The notes under the pieces are model-generated. The model worked only from the letters and a program-made list of their open reading frames with translations. It made no database searches and was not told the origin of the DNA. The position numbers and the translations under genes were made by a program. A DNA stretch of 64,000 nucleotides, taken from positions 378,377-442,376 of the forward strand of contig JAHFRU010000001.1 in the NCBI GenBank assembly GCA_023266115.1, read 5' to 3'. The stretch comes from Gammaproteobacteria bacterium. GTDB lineage: Bacteria; Pseudomonadota; Gammaproteobacteria; VBWC01. Within the stretch, counting starts at the first letter, position 1. Every line of letters starts with the position of its first letter. Shown piece by piece: positions 20,605 through 30,666 of this stretch.

Positions 20605-20910
20605 CGCTCCGTATTTCGCCCCGGGAATTGGGTCAGTCATGCGGCTCGTCACGCTGCCGCGCCGAGATCTGATTCGGAATAGCCAGAACGCCGACAAACC
20701 CCAGGCAAAGAGACATCAGGCGCTGACACGCAGACAGCTTTTCGGAGGAGATCGCCAGGGTCTTGATCCCTTGACGGCCGTCGACGCAACCTAGGCCTCG
20801 ATCCCGCGGAAATGATTTGGTCTTTTGCGTCTTGTCCTCGTCTCCTGCGGTGTCTTGAAGTATCTCAGGACTAGCAGTCGGATCGCGATCTCCGATCAGG
20901 GGGATATTAT

Positions 20911-21861
20911 CTATGCCCGGTTTTGCTGTTCGGGCTCTTGCTGCGCGCCATCCGGATGCCCGTGCCCATGTTCGTGTTGATGACCGTGCGGGTGAGAGTG
21001 AAGCAACTCGCCGTGACGATGGAGGTGTTCATGCAGTGCGCGCCGCTTGCGCAGGAGGTATATGGCGCCGACCATGCAGAATATTGCTGCACCGAATAGT
21101 ACGATGGTAGCCCCGGAGGCGGCGTTGAACAGATAGCTGGCATACATGCCGCCTACGCCCATGACGGCGCCGATCGCCGTTGAATAAATCAGCATGCGGC
21201 TAAAACTGTCGGTCATCATGCGGGCAGTGACGGCGGGTATGACCAGCGTGGCCGCGATCATGGTGACGCCGACGATATTCATCGACGCGATGATGGACAA
21301 TGTCAGAATGACGGAGAACACCAGTTGCATGCGTCCGGTACGGATGCCGAAGATATTGGCCGTCTCGGCGTCGAAGGTGGAGAACAGCAGGGGTTTGTAC
21401 ATGAAAAATATCGTGAGGCCAGTAATCAGCGTGACACCCGCGATGATCCACAAATCGTCCGTGGTTACGCCCAGAATGTTGCCGAACAGGGCGGCATCGA
21501 AGCTCTTGGTAAATTTACGCACACCACTGATGATGGCGACGCCCAGCGCAAAAAAGGCAGTGGTGACTATGCCTATCGCCGCGTCCGACTTTATCTTGCC
21601 GCCCTTGCTGACCTGATTGATCAACAGCGCCGCGAGCAAACCCATGGCCCCCGCACCGACGTAATAGTTGAGGTTCATGGTAAAGCCGACGACCGCGCCG
21701 CCAAAGGCGGCGTGTGACAAGCCGTGACCGATATAGCTCATGCCGCGCAACACGATGTACACGCCAATGAGGCCGCACAGCATCCCGACCAACAGCGCGG
21801 CGATCAGGCTGTGGCGGAAAAACTCGTATTCGAAAGGGGCGAAGAAGGCGTCCACGGTCAA
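20911..21861 (-). CDS. Metal (Zn/Mn/Fe) ABC transporter permease, ABC-3 family, with His-rich C-terminus
   Basis: GLIGVYIVLRGMSYIGHGLSHAAFGGAVVG; HSHPHGHQHEHGHGH tail. Confidence 0.9.
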   Translation of the reverse strand: MTVDAFFAPFEYEFFRHSLIAALLVGMLCGLIGVYIVLRGMSYIGHGLSHAAFGGAVVGFTMNLNYYVGAGAMGLLAALLINQVSKGGKIKSDAAIGIVTTAFFALGVAIISGVRKFTKSFDAALFGNILGVTTDDLWIIAGVTLITGLTIFFMYKPLLFSTFDAETANIFGIRTGRMQLVFSVILTLSIIASMNIVGVTMIAATLVIPAVTARMMTDSFSRMLIYSTAIGAVMGVGGMYASYLFNAASGATIVLFGAAIFCMVGAIYLLRKRRALHEHLHRHGELLHSHPHGHQHEHGHGHPDGAQQEPEQQNRA

Positions 21862-22649
21862 TGCCCCGCTTCGCCAATGTGTAACGGGGTGCTGTTGGCA
21901 ATCAGAAAATGGCCTTCGTACTCCACGATCACGATATCGCCGCCGAAGGTGCGCGTCAGGATCGAGCTGGTGAAGATGTCGCGTGGCTTGCCTTGTGCGA
22001 CGAGTCCATTGTTAAAGCAGACGACCCACGGCAAATGTGAAGCTATGGCGTTCAGATCGTGCGTGGTAAGCAGTATCGTAATGCCCTCGTCGGCGTTGAG
22101 ATCGCCCAGCAAGTGCAGCACGTCGTGCTGCGTCTTGATATCCACGCCAGCGGTGGGTTCGTCGAGGATGAGTAGTTTGGGTTCGCTAATCAGCGCTCGC
22201 GCCAGAAAGGCGCGCTGTCGTTGTCCGCCGGAAACGTTGATGATGTGATGATGCAGGCAATCGTGGATGCCCAGGCGTTTTGCCAGTTCCTCAACCGCCG
22301 CGCGCTCGGCACGCGATGGCCATGGCCATATATGGCTGTTGGCGTACAAACCCATCAGAATGACTTGTTCGACCGTGACAGGAAAGGTCCAGTCGACGCT
22401 TTCGAGTTGCGGTACATATCCTATGGTACCTGCGGGTACCTTATTGTGGCGGTGGCCGAACACCGATACACGGCCCGCGAAGCAGGGTTGTGTGCCGAGT
22501 ATCGTCTTGAGCAGGGTGGTCTTGCCGGAACCCGTGGGCCCGACGATGCCCGCGAAACGGCCTGCCGGGATATCCAGTTTCAGACGGCTAAAAATAAGTT
22601 TGTCGTCGTAACCGACCGTGACATCGTCAAGCTGAATCGCTAGGGTCAT
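21858..22649 (-). CDS. Metal ABC transporter ATP-binding protein
   Basis: Walker A GPTGSGKTTL, signature VSGGQRQR, Walker B LLILDEPTAGVD. Confidence 0.92.
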   Translation of the reverse strand: MTLAIQLDDVTVGYDDKLIFSRLKLDIPAGRFAGIVGPTGSGKTTLLKTILGTQPCFAGRVSVFGHRHNKVPAGTIGYVPQLESVDWTFPVTVEQVILMGLYANSHIWPWPSRAERAAVEELAKRLGIHDCLHHHIINVSGGQRQRAFLARALISEPKLLILDEPTAGVDIKTQHDVLHLLGDLNADEGITILLTTHDLNAIASHLPWVVCFNNGLVAQGKPRDIFTSSILTRTFGGDIVIVEYEGHFLIANSTPLHIGEAGH

Positions 22650-22767
22650 AACGTATTAATCCTGCCGTATTCCGGACAATCTCGCCGCATTGTGCGGCGA
22701 GGATACACCAGAAGTATCGGTTGGGTAACGACATTGGTTGTGGCTCATCGGTATCCTGGCTCGTCGG

Positions 22768-23742
22768 TCACGGTGCCGGGACAATATTGGTGGCATCGAC
22801 GTGTGTCACACAGTCCTTGTTTCCGCCCAGCGCTGCGGCCATATACGCCATGTTGCCTTTCATCATGCCGATAAAGGTGTGTTCGGAACTACCGGCGGGG
22901 CCGGGCAGCTCGTCATCGGCGAGCTGATCCACGTATGTGGTGTTGGCCTCGCGTGCAATCTGCTCCAGCACGCGGCTGGGAAATACTTCAGAACCGAAAA
23001 TTGCCGGTACTTTTTCCTTCTTGAGCTGATCGATAATGCGCATCACCTCGCGCGGGCTGGGCTCGTGAAAATCGGCGGGCTGAATCGCGCCGATCACTGT
23101 CATGCCGTAGCGCGGAGCGAAATAGGCGAAGGAGTCGTGATAGGTGACCAACTTGCGTTGCCCCGCGGGAATACTCTTTACGCACGTGAATATGGCTTCG
23201 TCGAGTTTCCCGAGTTTGGCGAGATAGGCGGTGGCGTTTGCGGAATAGCTGTCTTTATGCGCGGGATCGAGGGCGATCAGCGCATCGCGCGTAATCTCCG
23301 CGTAGCGCATGGCCATCGCGATGTTCGGCCAGAGATGCGGATTGGGGTGACCTTTTCCCCTGGGGAAGCTGAAGTCGTACATCCAGTCTTTTTTTTCAAT
23401 AGTGCGGGTGGCCAGTTCGACGATGGGGGTGTTCTTCTTTCTTACCTTTTCGGCGAGATGGATGGTAGGGGTTTCCAGGTCCAGGCCGTTCATGATGATG
23501 ATGTCGGCAGCACTCAACAATTTGGCATCGGTGGGTTGCGGTTCAAAGGTGTGCGAATCCGTACCGTCCGGCACTATGCCCGTGACACTGACATTGTTGC
23601 CGCCTACGTTCTGGACAATGTTAGTGATCGGTGCGACCGAGGTGACGACGTTGAGCGTGTCCGCCGCAGTCGCGGGGGGTGTGACGAAACCCGCTGCCAC
23701 AAGTAACACGATAAGGGTGAATGTATTGCGAGAGAACAGCAT
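22768..23742 (-). CDS. Metal ABC transporter substrate-binding protein (ZnuA/TroA-like)
   Basis: Signal peptide; DGTDSHTFEPQPTDAKLLSAADIIIMNGLDLE, HPNPHLWPN, cluster A-I SBP. Confidence 0.88.
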   Translation of the reverse strand: MLFSRNTFTLIVLLVAAGFVTPPATAADTLNVVTSVAPITNIVQNVGGNNVSVTGIVPDGTDSHTFEPQPTDAKLLSAADIIIMNGLDLETPTIHLAEKVRKKNTPIVELATRTIEKKDWMYDFSFPRGKGHPNPHLWPNIAMAMRYAEITRDALIALDPAHKDSYSANATAYLAKLGKLDEAIFTCVKSIPAGQRKLVTYHDSFAYFAPRYGMTVIGAIQPADFHEPSPREVMRIIDQLKKEKVPAIFGSEVFPSRVLEQIAREANTTYVDQLADDELPGPAGSSEHTFIGMMKGNMAYMAAALGGNKDCVTHVDATNIVPAP

Positions 23743-23878
23743 GAAACACCTCCAATTATTGTTGAGAAATAAAGCGCGGTTGCGATAGTCGCCCCGGCAC
23801 GGGAACAAAAACGCGCGCGAGTCTGCAGACCTGGGCCTGTGCGGCGGCGCCCACCGCGGTGCCATTCGGGAAACCCCG

Positions 23879-25459
23879 CTAAAAATGAGACTGCAACCGG
23901 ACGCCATACACGAAAGTCGGGTCAATGTTGTCGTTACCGCCGGGATTGGCGACAACCTGAAGGTCCGGGGAAAGATGGAATCCGGTGGTCGATCCGTCGC
24001 CGCTTAACACGTATTTGTAGTAAACCTCCAGGTATTGCTCGGTTTTTGAAAACCCCGTGGCATTCTTGTAGCGGTCGCTCGGGAACGTGGCGCCATACCC
24101 CAGCGCGAGCGAATCCTTCGGCCGTCCCGCGAATATATGGGTTCTGACGACGCCAAACTGCAGGGCTTTGTCGAACTGCGATACGTCTTTATCCTGGTAT
24201 CCTAACCGACCCCACACGCCCAGCGAATCCGAAATCTCCTGGTCAAAGCTCATGCCCGCGCCCTGGTTGCTGTCCTTGATCTGCACCTGATCCGCGACGG
24301 GAATCAAGTCACAATTCAGGAGCATTTCGGGGGCGCTCGCATTCATGCAATGCGGGGTATTCCGCTTCCAACCATAGATGCGGTAGTTCCCGCCTCTTCC
24401 TTCCCAAAGATGGCTGCCTATCGCGACCTGAGCGCCTATCCAGGGATTATCGAAGTAATTGATGTAGTTTCCGTTGCCTTCGAAAAGGAGCAGCGAGGCG
24501 GTTACGTTATTTGTCATCCTGGCATCTATAACAGCGCCGCCGCCGAAGAAATTGCCGCTGCCGCCCCAGTCGATGGTTGGGTTATTGTTGAATTGCTGTG
24601 TGATGTATTGAATCGTCTCCTTGTTCGCGAAGTTATTTTGGTCAAAATAGGAGGTGAGGTCGATCTGTCCTATGGTGAAAGTGAGGCTGTCCTGGAGCCA
24701 CCGCTGCTCGATCCGGGCCTCGTTGATATTCAATGACTCCGGGTTGGTGTACGACTCCAGGTCGTTGTTAGTGCCATTGGTATTTCCGTCGGCGTTCGTG
24801 AAAACCGGAGGGAGACGCGTCAACCCCGCCCCCTGCTGCACATCGAACCTCAACAGGAACGCCCCATGCTCACCGATAGGACCCTCCATGTACAGGTCGG
24901 TTGAATAAGCGGTTTCCGCGCCATTTCCACCGAATTCTGCGCGGTTGTTTGCGCTGCCCTGAGCAATAACGGTGATACCTCCGCTAAGCGAAAGCCCTCT
25001 GGCGCTATGTACCGGATGGCGCTCGTGGCCAATGCCATCTTGTGGAATGTTGCTGGTCCCCGCGGCCGGAGGATTTTCCGCGGGCAGATTGAGCAGCAAG
25101 CCTTTGCTATCGCCATGATCGTGTTTAGCCGCCTCTTTAATTGTGTCCTGTTCCCGCTCGAGTTGGTCAATCCGTTCCTTGAGTCGCTCAACCTGGTTTA
25201 CCAGCTCGTGCGCCTGATCGGATTGGTCCCCGCCCGCGCTCGCGGCGACCTTCAGCTCACCCAGCGGCACCGCCGCGGCCGATTCAGGTTGAGAGTCATT
25301 ACTCGCTTCGTTGTGGGCAACGACGACCGGACCAGACATACCTGAGCCGTGCATTTCCGTCTTTTCGGTATTGGGCAGTGCCGCCACTACCGCAGCCATG
25401 GCTGCGCCAGAGGATTGCATAAATCCAAGTAATATAAGGAGAAGATATTTCTGTGCCAT
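23879..25459 (-). CDS. OprB-like porin with N-terminal coiled coil
   Basis: Signal peptide, coiled coil, beta-barrel ending in YGVRLQSHF. Confidence 0.7.
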   Translation of the reverse strand: MAQKYLLLILLGFMQSSGAAMAAVVAALPNTEKTEMHGSGMSGPVVVAHNEASNDSQPESAAAVPLGELKVAASAGGDQSDQAHELVNQVERLKERIDQLEREQDTIKEAAKHDHGDSKGLLLNLPAENPPAAGTSNIPQDGIGHERHPVHSARGLSLSGGITVIAQGSANNRAEFGGNGAETAYSTDLYMEGPIGEHGAFLLRFDVQQGAGLTRLPPVFTNADGNTNGTNNDLESYTNPESLNINEARIEQRWLQDSLTFTIGQIDLTSYFDQNNFANKETIQYITQQFNNNPTIDWGGSGNFFGGGAVIDARMTNNVTASLLLFEGNGNYINYFDNPWIGAQVAIGSHLWEGRGGNYRIYGWKRNTPHCMNASAPEMLLNCDLIPVADQVQIKDSNQGAGMSFDQEISDSLGVWGRLGYQDKDVSQFDKALQFGVVRTHIFAGRPKDSLALGYGATFPSDRYKNATGFSKTEQYLEVYYKYVLSGDGSTTGFHLSPDLQVVANPGGNDNIDPTFVYGVRLQSHF

Positions 25460-25506
25460 GGGTTTGGTGTATTTCCCCTGCTTTGTACCGAATGTCGCGA
25501 ACCCAG

Positions 25507-25537
25507 TAGTATTACGTATTTTTTTATCGTAATACTA
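25507..25537. promoter_or_regulatory. Candidate operator: 10-bp inverted repeat TAGTATTACG-N11-CGTAATACTA upstream of the porin gene
   Basis: Perfect arms, ~50 nt 5' of the minus-strand porin start. Confidence 0.45.
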
Positions 25538-25712
25538 TTTCCTTTGGCGCGCAAGCTGTGAATACCGGATGCGAATTTGACTGGCATTTACGATAGTCAT
25601 CGGTTCAAGACGGCGGCGATCGCCAGTCGCGATTTCGTTCAGCGGGAAATGGGCGTATATCCGGGGGCAGGCGGGGTTTCGGTGTCGAGCGGCGCTTGAT
25701 CAGCGCGAGTGG

Positions 25713-25946
25713 TTGACGGGCCCGTTATTTGAGCCGGAATACTGGTCGCCGCCGAGTCTGTTTGATCTTGCCGTTAACACGGGCTTCGATATCGAAAGCC
25801 TGATCTTTTGTTTCGGTATCGGTGGCATCGCGGCAGTTTTTTATAACCTTTTTACCGGCAGGGTGTCGAACACTATTGCGGCGGTGGTATTGTTTTCACC
25901 CGGCAGGCGGATGACACACCGTTATCGGGCGAATGCGACGACGTGA
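25713..25946 (+). pseudogene. Truncated lycopene-cyclase-domain-like protein fragment
   Basis: PEYWSPPSLFDLAVNTGFDIESLIFCFGIGGIAAVFYN resembles the N-terminal part of this membrane family; coding homology appears to end before fbpC. Confidence 0.5.
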
Positions 25947-26992
25947 TCCGCCGCGATGCGGACATTGATCATGGCGCCGATGTCGTATTGTTCGTGGCTC
26001 GGAAATACGGACATTACGCTGGCGCCGTTCGGCAGTTGCAGCGTGTACATTACATCTTCGCCCTTGAAGACCTTGTTGACGATCTTGCCGTGCAGTGGTC
26101 CGTGCTCGTCGGGGACAACGTCATCCGGTCGTACCAGGACATCGACCGACGTGCCGACAGGCCATTCGAGCGGGGAGTCCCCCTGGATCACACCCGCTTC
26201 AGTGTCTACGGAATCCGGCGTCAGTACATTGCCCTGCAGGAATACGCCCTGGCCGATAAAGGTAGCGACAAAGCGGTCGGCGGGTTCGTGATACAGGTTG
26301 AATGGCGTGTCCCACTGCAAGATACGTCCGTGGTTCATCACGCCAACCATGTCACACATCGCGAACGCCTCAAGCTGATTATGCGTCACGAGAATCGCGG
26401 TAATCTTTTGATCCTTGAGTATTTCCCGGACCTCGAAGCTCAGGCGTGCGCGCAGCTCGACATCCAGGCTCGAGAACGGTTCGTCCATCAGCAGCAGGCG
26501 CGGTTTCACGGCGAGCGCGCGCGCGAGCGCGACACGTTGCTGCTGTCCGCCGGAAAGTTCGTGCGGATAGCGTTTGTTGTAACCGGGTAATCCGACCATG
26601 GTCAGCATTTCATCGGTGACACGAATTTGTGCGCGGTTGCTCAGACCGCGCAAACCGAAGCAGATGTTTCTCTGTATCGTCATGTGCGGAAACAGCGAGT
26701 AGTCCTGGAACACCATGCCGAGGCGGCGTTTCTCCGGCGGAACGACGTAGCCCGGATAGGACATTAATTGATCGCCAAGAAAAATTTCTCCCTCGCGGAC
26801 AGGCTCAAACCCCGCGATCGCGCGCAATATGCTGGTCTTGCCGCAGCCGCTCGGCCCGAGCAGGCTGACAATTTCGCCTTCGTTGACATGAAACGAGAGG
26901 TCAGAGGTTACCACCGTATTCTTGTAACGGATCTCGACGACGTTGACTTGCAGCAGAGGCATCAGCGTCACTTTAATATATTCAGCATCCAT
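25922..26992 (-). CDS. fbpC: Fe(III) ABC transporter ATP-binding protein, FbpC-like
   Basis: Walker A GPSGCGKTS, LSGGQQQRVALARALA, C-terminal TOBE-like domain. Confidence 0.9.
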   Translation of the reverse strand: MDAEYIKVTLMPLLQVNVVEIRYKNTVVTSDLSFHVNEGEIVSLLGPSGCGKTSILRAIAGFEPVREGEIFLGDQLMSYPGYVVPPEKRRLGMVFQDYSLFPHMTIQRNICFGLRGLSNRAQIRVTDEMLTMVGLPGYNKRYPHELSGGQQQRVALARALAVKPRLLLMDEPFSSLDVELRARLSFEVREILKDQKITAILVTHNQLEAFAMCDMVGVMNHGRILQWDTPFNLYHEPADRFVATFIGQGVFLQGNVLTPDSVDTEAGVIQGDSPLEWPVGTSVDVLVRPDDVVPDEHGPLHGKIVNKVFKGEDVMYTLQLPNGASVMSVFPSHEQYDIGAMINVRIAADHVVAFAR

Positions 26993-27004
26993 ATTGACAC
27001 CTGT

Positions 27005-28750
27005 CTATGCCGGCTGGGCCGTCAACCTGCCTGTTTCCGCGATCGCGGTTCTACCCTGCGGCGCAGATCGGGAAAGTGTAATCGAACGGCTCAGCAGGAT
27101 CACCGGTAGTATGCCGGCGGCCACGATGGCGACCGCGGCAGAGGACGCATCCATCAGCCGTTCGTCTGTCGCCAGTTCGTAGGCGCGCACCGCCAGCGTG
27201 TTGAAGTTGAACGGCCGCAAGATCAAGGTCGCCGGCAATTCTTTCATGACGTCGACGAACACCAGCAATATCGCGGTCAATATACTGCCCCGCATCAGCG
27301 GCAGATGTATCCTGCCCAGTACCTCGAACGGGCGATGCCCGAGCGAGCGCGCAGTTTCATCCATCGATGGCCGGATCTTGCAGAGTCCGGCCTCAACGGT
27401 CTGCAGCGATACGGCGAGAAACCGCACCATGTAGGCAAACATAACGGCGAACAATGTACCGCTGAGCAGCAGCCCGGTGGAAACGCCGAACGTCTCGCGT
27501 GCCCATGCATCGATCGTGTTATCGAACCAGCCGAACGGCAGCATCACGCCCACGGCGATCACGGTCCCCGGTATCGCATAACCCATGGCAGCCAGTCGTA
27601 CCGCCGAGTTGGTCCCCATGCCGCCGGTGAGGCGTTTGCTGTAGGCCATGTATAGCGCCAGCAATAACGCGAACAGCGCGGCTGAACCGGCGAGCGTGAT
27701 ACTGTTGAACACGAGTTGCCAGAAGCGTTCATCCACCACATATGCCGCCGTCGCCATGGACCAGCTGACCAGCAGACCGCCCGGTAACAAAAAGCCCAGC
27801 GCCAAAGGCAGGCCGCACGCAAGCCACGCCAGACAAGTTTTGCCGATGCGCAGCCGGTACGTCGGCAACGGCGTCGAGCGCTGGCCGGTCATGTGATAGC
27901 GCGCGCGCGAGCGCGACCAGCGTTCGATCACGATCAGCGTGAACACGAATGTCATCAACAGTGCGGACAGCTGTGCGGCGGCCGCAGCGTCGCCGAGGCC
28001 GAACCAGGTGCGAAATATACCCGTCGTGAAATTACTGACACCGAAATACTGGACGGTGCCGTAATCAGCAAGGGTTTCCATCAGCGCGAGCGACAGACCA
28101 GCGATGATCGCGGGGCGCGCCGAGGGCAGCGATATCAGCAGGAAACTGCGCCACGGGCCGCAGCCGAGCATGCGGCTCGCGTCCATCGCGTGCGACGACT
28201 GCTCGAGAAACGCGGCGCGCGACAACAGGTATACGTACGGATACAGCACCAGCGACAGCATGACGATGGCGCCGCCGATCGAGCGGATCTCGGGAAACCA
28301 GTAATCGCCGTACGACCAGGCAAACCACTCGCGCAAGGTGGTCTGCACCGGTCCGGCAAAATCCAGCAGGCCGGTATAGGTGTAGGCGATGATGTAGGCC
28401 GGGAATGCCATCGGCAGCAATAGTGCCCACTCGAAAATGCGGCGGCCGGGAAAGCTGCACATGGTTGTCAGCCACGCGGTGCTGACGCCGATGATCAGCG
28501 TGCCGGCCGCGACACCCGCCATTAATATAAGGGAGTTGACGATGTAGTCCTGCAGGACGGTGGCGACGAGATGATCCCAGACCTCGCCGGCGGGAACGAA
28601 GATGAAACTTGTAACGGTAATGACCGGCAATGCGATCAAGGTCGCGATCGCGACGGTCCCGGCCACCCATGGGTTCGGCGCGTAACGCCGCCAGCGCGGG
28701 CGCGGGACAGGGCGAGGCTTCCGTTGGTTTGGTGACAGTGCCTTTTCCAT
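27005..28750 (-). CDS. fbpB: Fe(III) ABC transporter permease, FbpB-like (two fused permease domains)
   Basis: 581 aa, two BPD_transp_1-like EAA loops. Confidence 0.9.
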   Translation of the reverse strand: MEKALSPNQRKPRPVPRPRWRRYAPNPWVAGTVAIATLIALPVITVTSFIFVPAGEVWDHLVATVLQDYIVNSLILMAGVAAGTLIIGVSTAWLTTMCSFPGRRIFEWALLLPMAFPAYIIAYTYTGLLDFAGPVQTTLREWFAWSYGDYWFPEIRSIGGAIVMLSLVLYPYVYLLSRAAFLEQSSHAMDASRMLGCGPWRSFLLISLPSARPAIIAGLSLALMETLADYGTVQYFGVSNFTTGIFRTWFGLGDAAAAAQLSALLMTFVFTLIVIERWSRSRARYHMTGQRSTPLPTYRLRIGKTCLAWLACGLPLALGFLLPGGLLVSWSMATAAYVVDERFWQLVFNSITLAGSAALFALLLALYMAYSKRLTGGMGTNSAVRLAAMGYAIPGTVIAVGVMLPFGWFDNTIDAWARETFGVSTGLLLSGTLFAVMFAYMVRFLAVSLQTVEAGLCKIRPSMDETARSLGHRPFEVLGRIHLPLMRGSILTAILLVFVDVMKELPATLILRPFNFNTLAVRAYELATDERLMDASSAAVAIVAAGILPVILLSRSITLSRSAPQGRTAIAETGRLTAQPA

Positions 28751-28791
28751 TCGAATAGGGTTTATGGAAAAGGCGAGGCGTCAGTATGGCG

Positions 28792-29838
28792 CTACTTCCA
28801 TCCCGCCCGGTCCATGAGTTTGACTGCTGCCGCGTTGTATTCCCCCAGCTGTGACAGGCTTATGGTATCAGCTTTGAATCGGCCCCATGCCTTGATCAGC
28901 GCCGGACTCTCGGGAATACCGGGTTTGGCCGGATATTCGTTATTCACCTGCGCATACCATTCCTGCGCTTCGTCGGTGATCAGGTATTCCAGCAGTTTGA
29001 CCGCGGTATCACGATGGGGTGCCCAGCGCGTCACACCGGCACCGCTGACGTTGACGTGAACGCCGCGGTCTTTCTGGTTCGGCCAGAAGATGGCGATCTT
29101 TTCTGCCGCTGCGCGCTCGCTCGGGTCTCTGGAATGCAACATGCCGCCCAGGTAATAGGTGTTTGCGATGGTGATGTCGCACTGGCCGGCAGCGGCCGCC
29201 TTGATCTGATCCTCGTCACCACCACGCGGTGGCCGCGCCAGGTTGTGTACCAGGCCTTCCGCCCATTTTTCGGTCGCTTCCTCACCATTGGCGACGATCA
29301 TCGAGGCGACCAGGGACTGGTTGTAGATGTTTTCCGAGGACCGGACGCAGATGCGACCTTTCCACTTCGCATCGGCGAGCGCCTCATAGGTCGATAATTC
29401 CGCCGGATCGAGCCGACCCTTGGCGTACATGATCGGCCGTGCGCGTAGCGACAGGCCGAACCAGTATCCCTTGGCATCGCGGAATTCAGCGGGAATATTC
29501 TTTTCGAGCACTGGCGACGATATCGCCTGCAGCACACCCGCCGCCTTGGCGCGGTGCAGGCGCCCGGCATCAGTAGTAACGAACATGTCCGCCGGCGTGT
29601 TCTTTCCCTCGGTTTCCAGGCGCTTCAGCAACGCATCGGCCGAGCCGGTGACGAGATTGACCTTGATCCCCGTTTTGGCAGTGAATTTATCGAGCAGCGG
29701 TTTGATCAATTCTTCCTTGCGCGCCGAATACAGGTTGACCTCTTCGGCCGTCGCGCTTTGCCCGGGACCGACGCACAGCACGACGCCGAGCAGCATCGTG
29801 AGTCCGACAAGATGTGTAGGCCGCGCCATGTGAGTCAA
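28792..29838 (-). CDS. fbpA: Fe(III) ABC transporter substrate-binding protein, FbpA-like
   Basis: Signal peptide; EEVNLYSARKEELIKPLLDKFTAKTGIKVNLVTGSADALLKRLETEG; NEYPAKPG near C-terminus. Confidence 0.9.
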   Translation of the reverse strand: MTHMARPTHLVGLTMLLGVVLCVGPGQSATAEEVNLYSARKEELIKPLLDKFTAKTGIKVNLVTGSADALLKRLETEGKNTPADMFVTTDAGRLHRAKAAGVLQAISSPVLEKNIPAEFRDAKGYWFGLSLRARPIMYAKGRLDPAELSTYEALADAKWKGRICVRSSENIYNQSLVASMIVANGEEATEKWAEGLVHNLARPPRGGDEDQIKAAAAGQCDITIANTYYLGGMLHSRDPSERAAAEKIAIFWPNQKDRGVHVNVSGAGVTRWAPHRDTAVKLLEYLITDEAQEWYAQVNNEYPAKPGIPESPALIKAWGRFKADTISLSQLGEYNAAAVKLMDRAGWK

Positions 29839-29901
29839 ATTCGTTACCTCCGGAAAATTAGGATAGTGCAGAGACCGGGAACAGGCGGATTATAGCGGGG
29901 A

Positions 29902-30612
29902 TCAGTACTTGGGGTCGACCCCGGTGCCCTGTTCCTCGAGCGCGGTGGCGCGCTGGAAATGCTCGATTGCCTTGGCGCGCTTGCCTTTGATCTCATAGGA
30001 AAACCCGAGCGCGCGGTGCAATTTGGGAATATCGGGCCGCAGCTCGAGCGCCTGCTCAAACCAGTCGATGGCCCGGTCATGCTGTTTCAGGTTGTCGTGA
30101 CACACGCCGAGTTTGTAGCGAATCTTGTAGTCGTCGGTTTTTTTTGCGGCAGCGAGTTCGAGGTAGTCCGCGGCATTCTGGTAATCTTCCGCATCGAGAT
30201 AGGTGATGCCCAGGATCATCGCCGTTTTTGTGGAACGCGAGCTGGCTTCGTGCGCCTTTTTTAACAGGTCGATGCCATGGTCCGACTGGCCGACCTTGGT
30301 GTAGCACAGCCCCAGATGCACGAGTATTTCGGGGTCGTCGGGCATGTCCTTGAGCACTTTTTCCAGAATTGGAATGGCCCTTCTGTAAAACCCGCTGCGC
30401 GTATATTTGATGCCTTTTTCAAGGAACAATCCTTCGCGCAGGCTGCCATTGAACTGAAACGCGGCGCGAACACCCGACGCGACGTTGACCACGACGTGTT
30501 TGGCAACCCGCGCGCCATATTGCGAATACAACTCCACTCTGTCGAAGAGCGTCATTTCGCCGATGGGTGTTTCGTGGTGATCCGAACTCATATCGCCGAC
30601 CTCCTGGTGCAT
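29902..30612 (-). CDS. Second MamA-like TPR protein, upstream of and co-oriented with fbpABC
   Basis: Aligns with MamA of 43632-44282 over most of its length (YKLGVCHDNLKQHDRAIDWFEQALELRPDIPKLHRALGFSYEIKG vs YKLGVAYDHLKQHDKAIECFKAALELRPNESKLHRAIGFAYELQG). Confidence 0.85.
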   Translation of the reverse strand: MHQEVGDMSSDHHETPIGEMTLFDRVELYSQYGARVAKHVVVNVASGVRAAFQFNGSLREGLFLEKGIKYTRSGFYRRAIPILEKVLKDMPDDPEILVHLGLCYTKVGQSDHGIDLLKKAHEASSRSTKTAMILGITYLDAEDYQNAADYLELAAAKKTDDYKIRYKLGVCHDNLKQHDRAIDWFEQALELRPDIPKLHRALGFSYEIKGKRAKAIEHFQRATALEEQGTGVDPKY

Positions 30613-30651
30613 GCGCCGTCAACGTACGGAACCGTTCGTCTTGCCCGAGGG

Positions 30652-30666
30652 TAATAATGATTATTG
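30652..30666. promoter_or_regulatory. Candidate Fur-box-like site TAATAATGATTATTG
   Basis: 12 of 14 specified positions match the 7-1-7 consensus TGATAATnATTATCA; ~40 bp 5' of the mamA-like/fbp gene start. Confidence 0.45.

Noticed and set aside
20196-20900. Several short ORFs between DUF2934 and the metal ABC operon
   Set aside because: No coherent coding signal apart from a short YHS remnant
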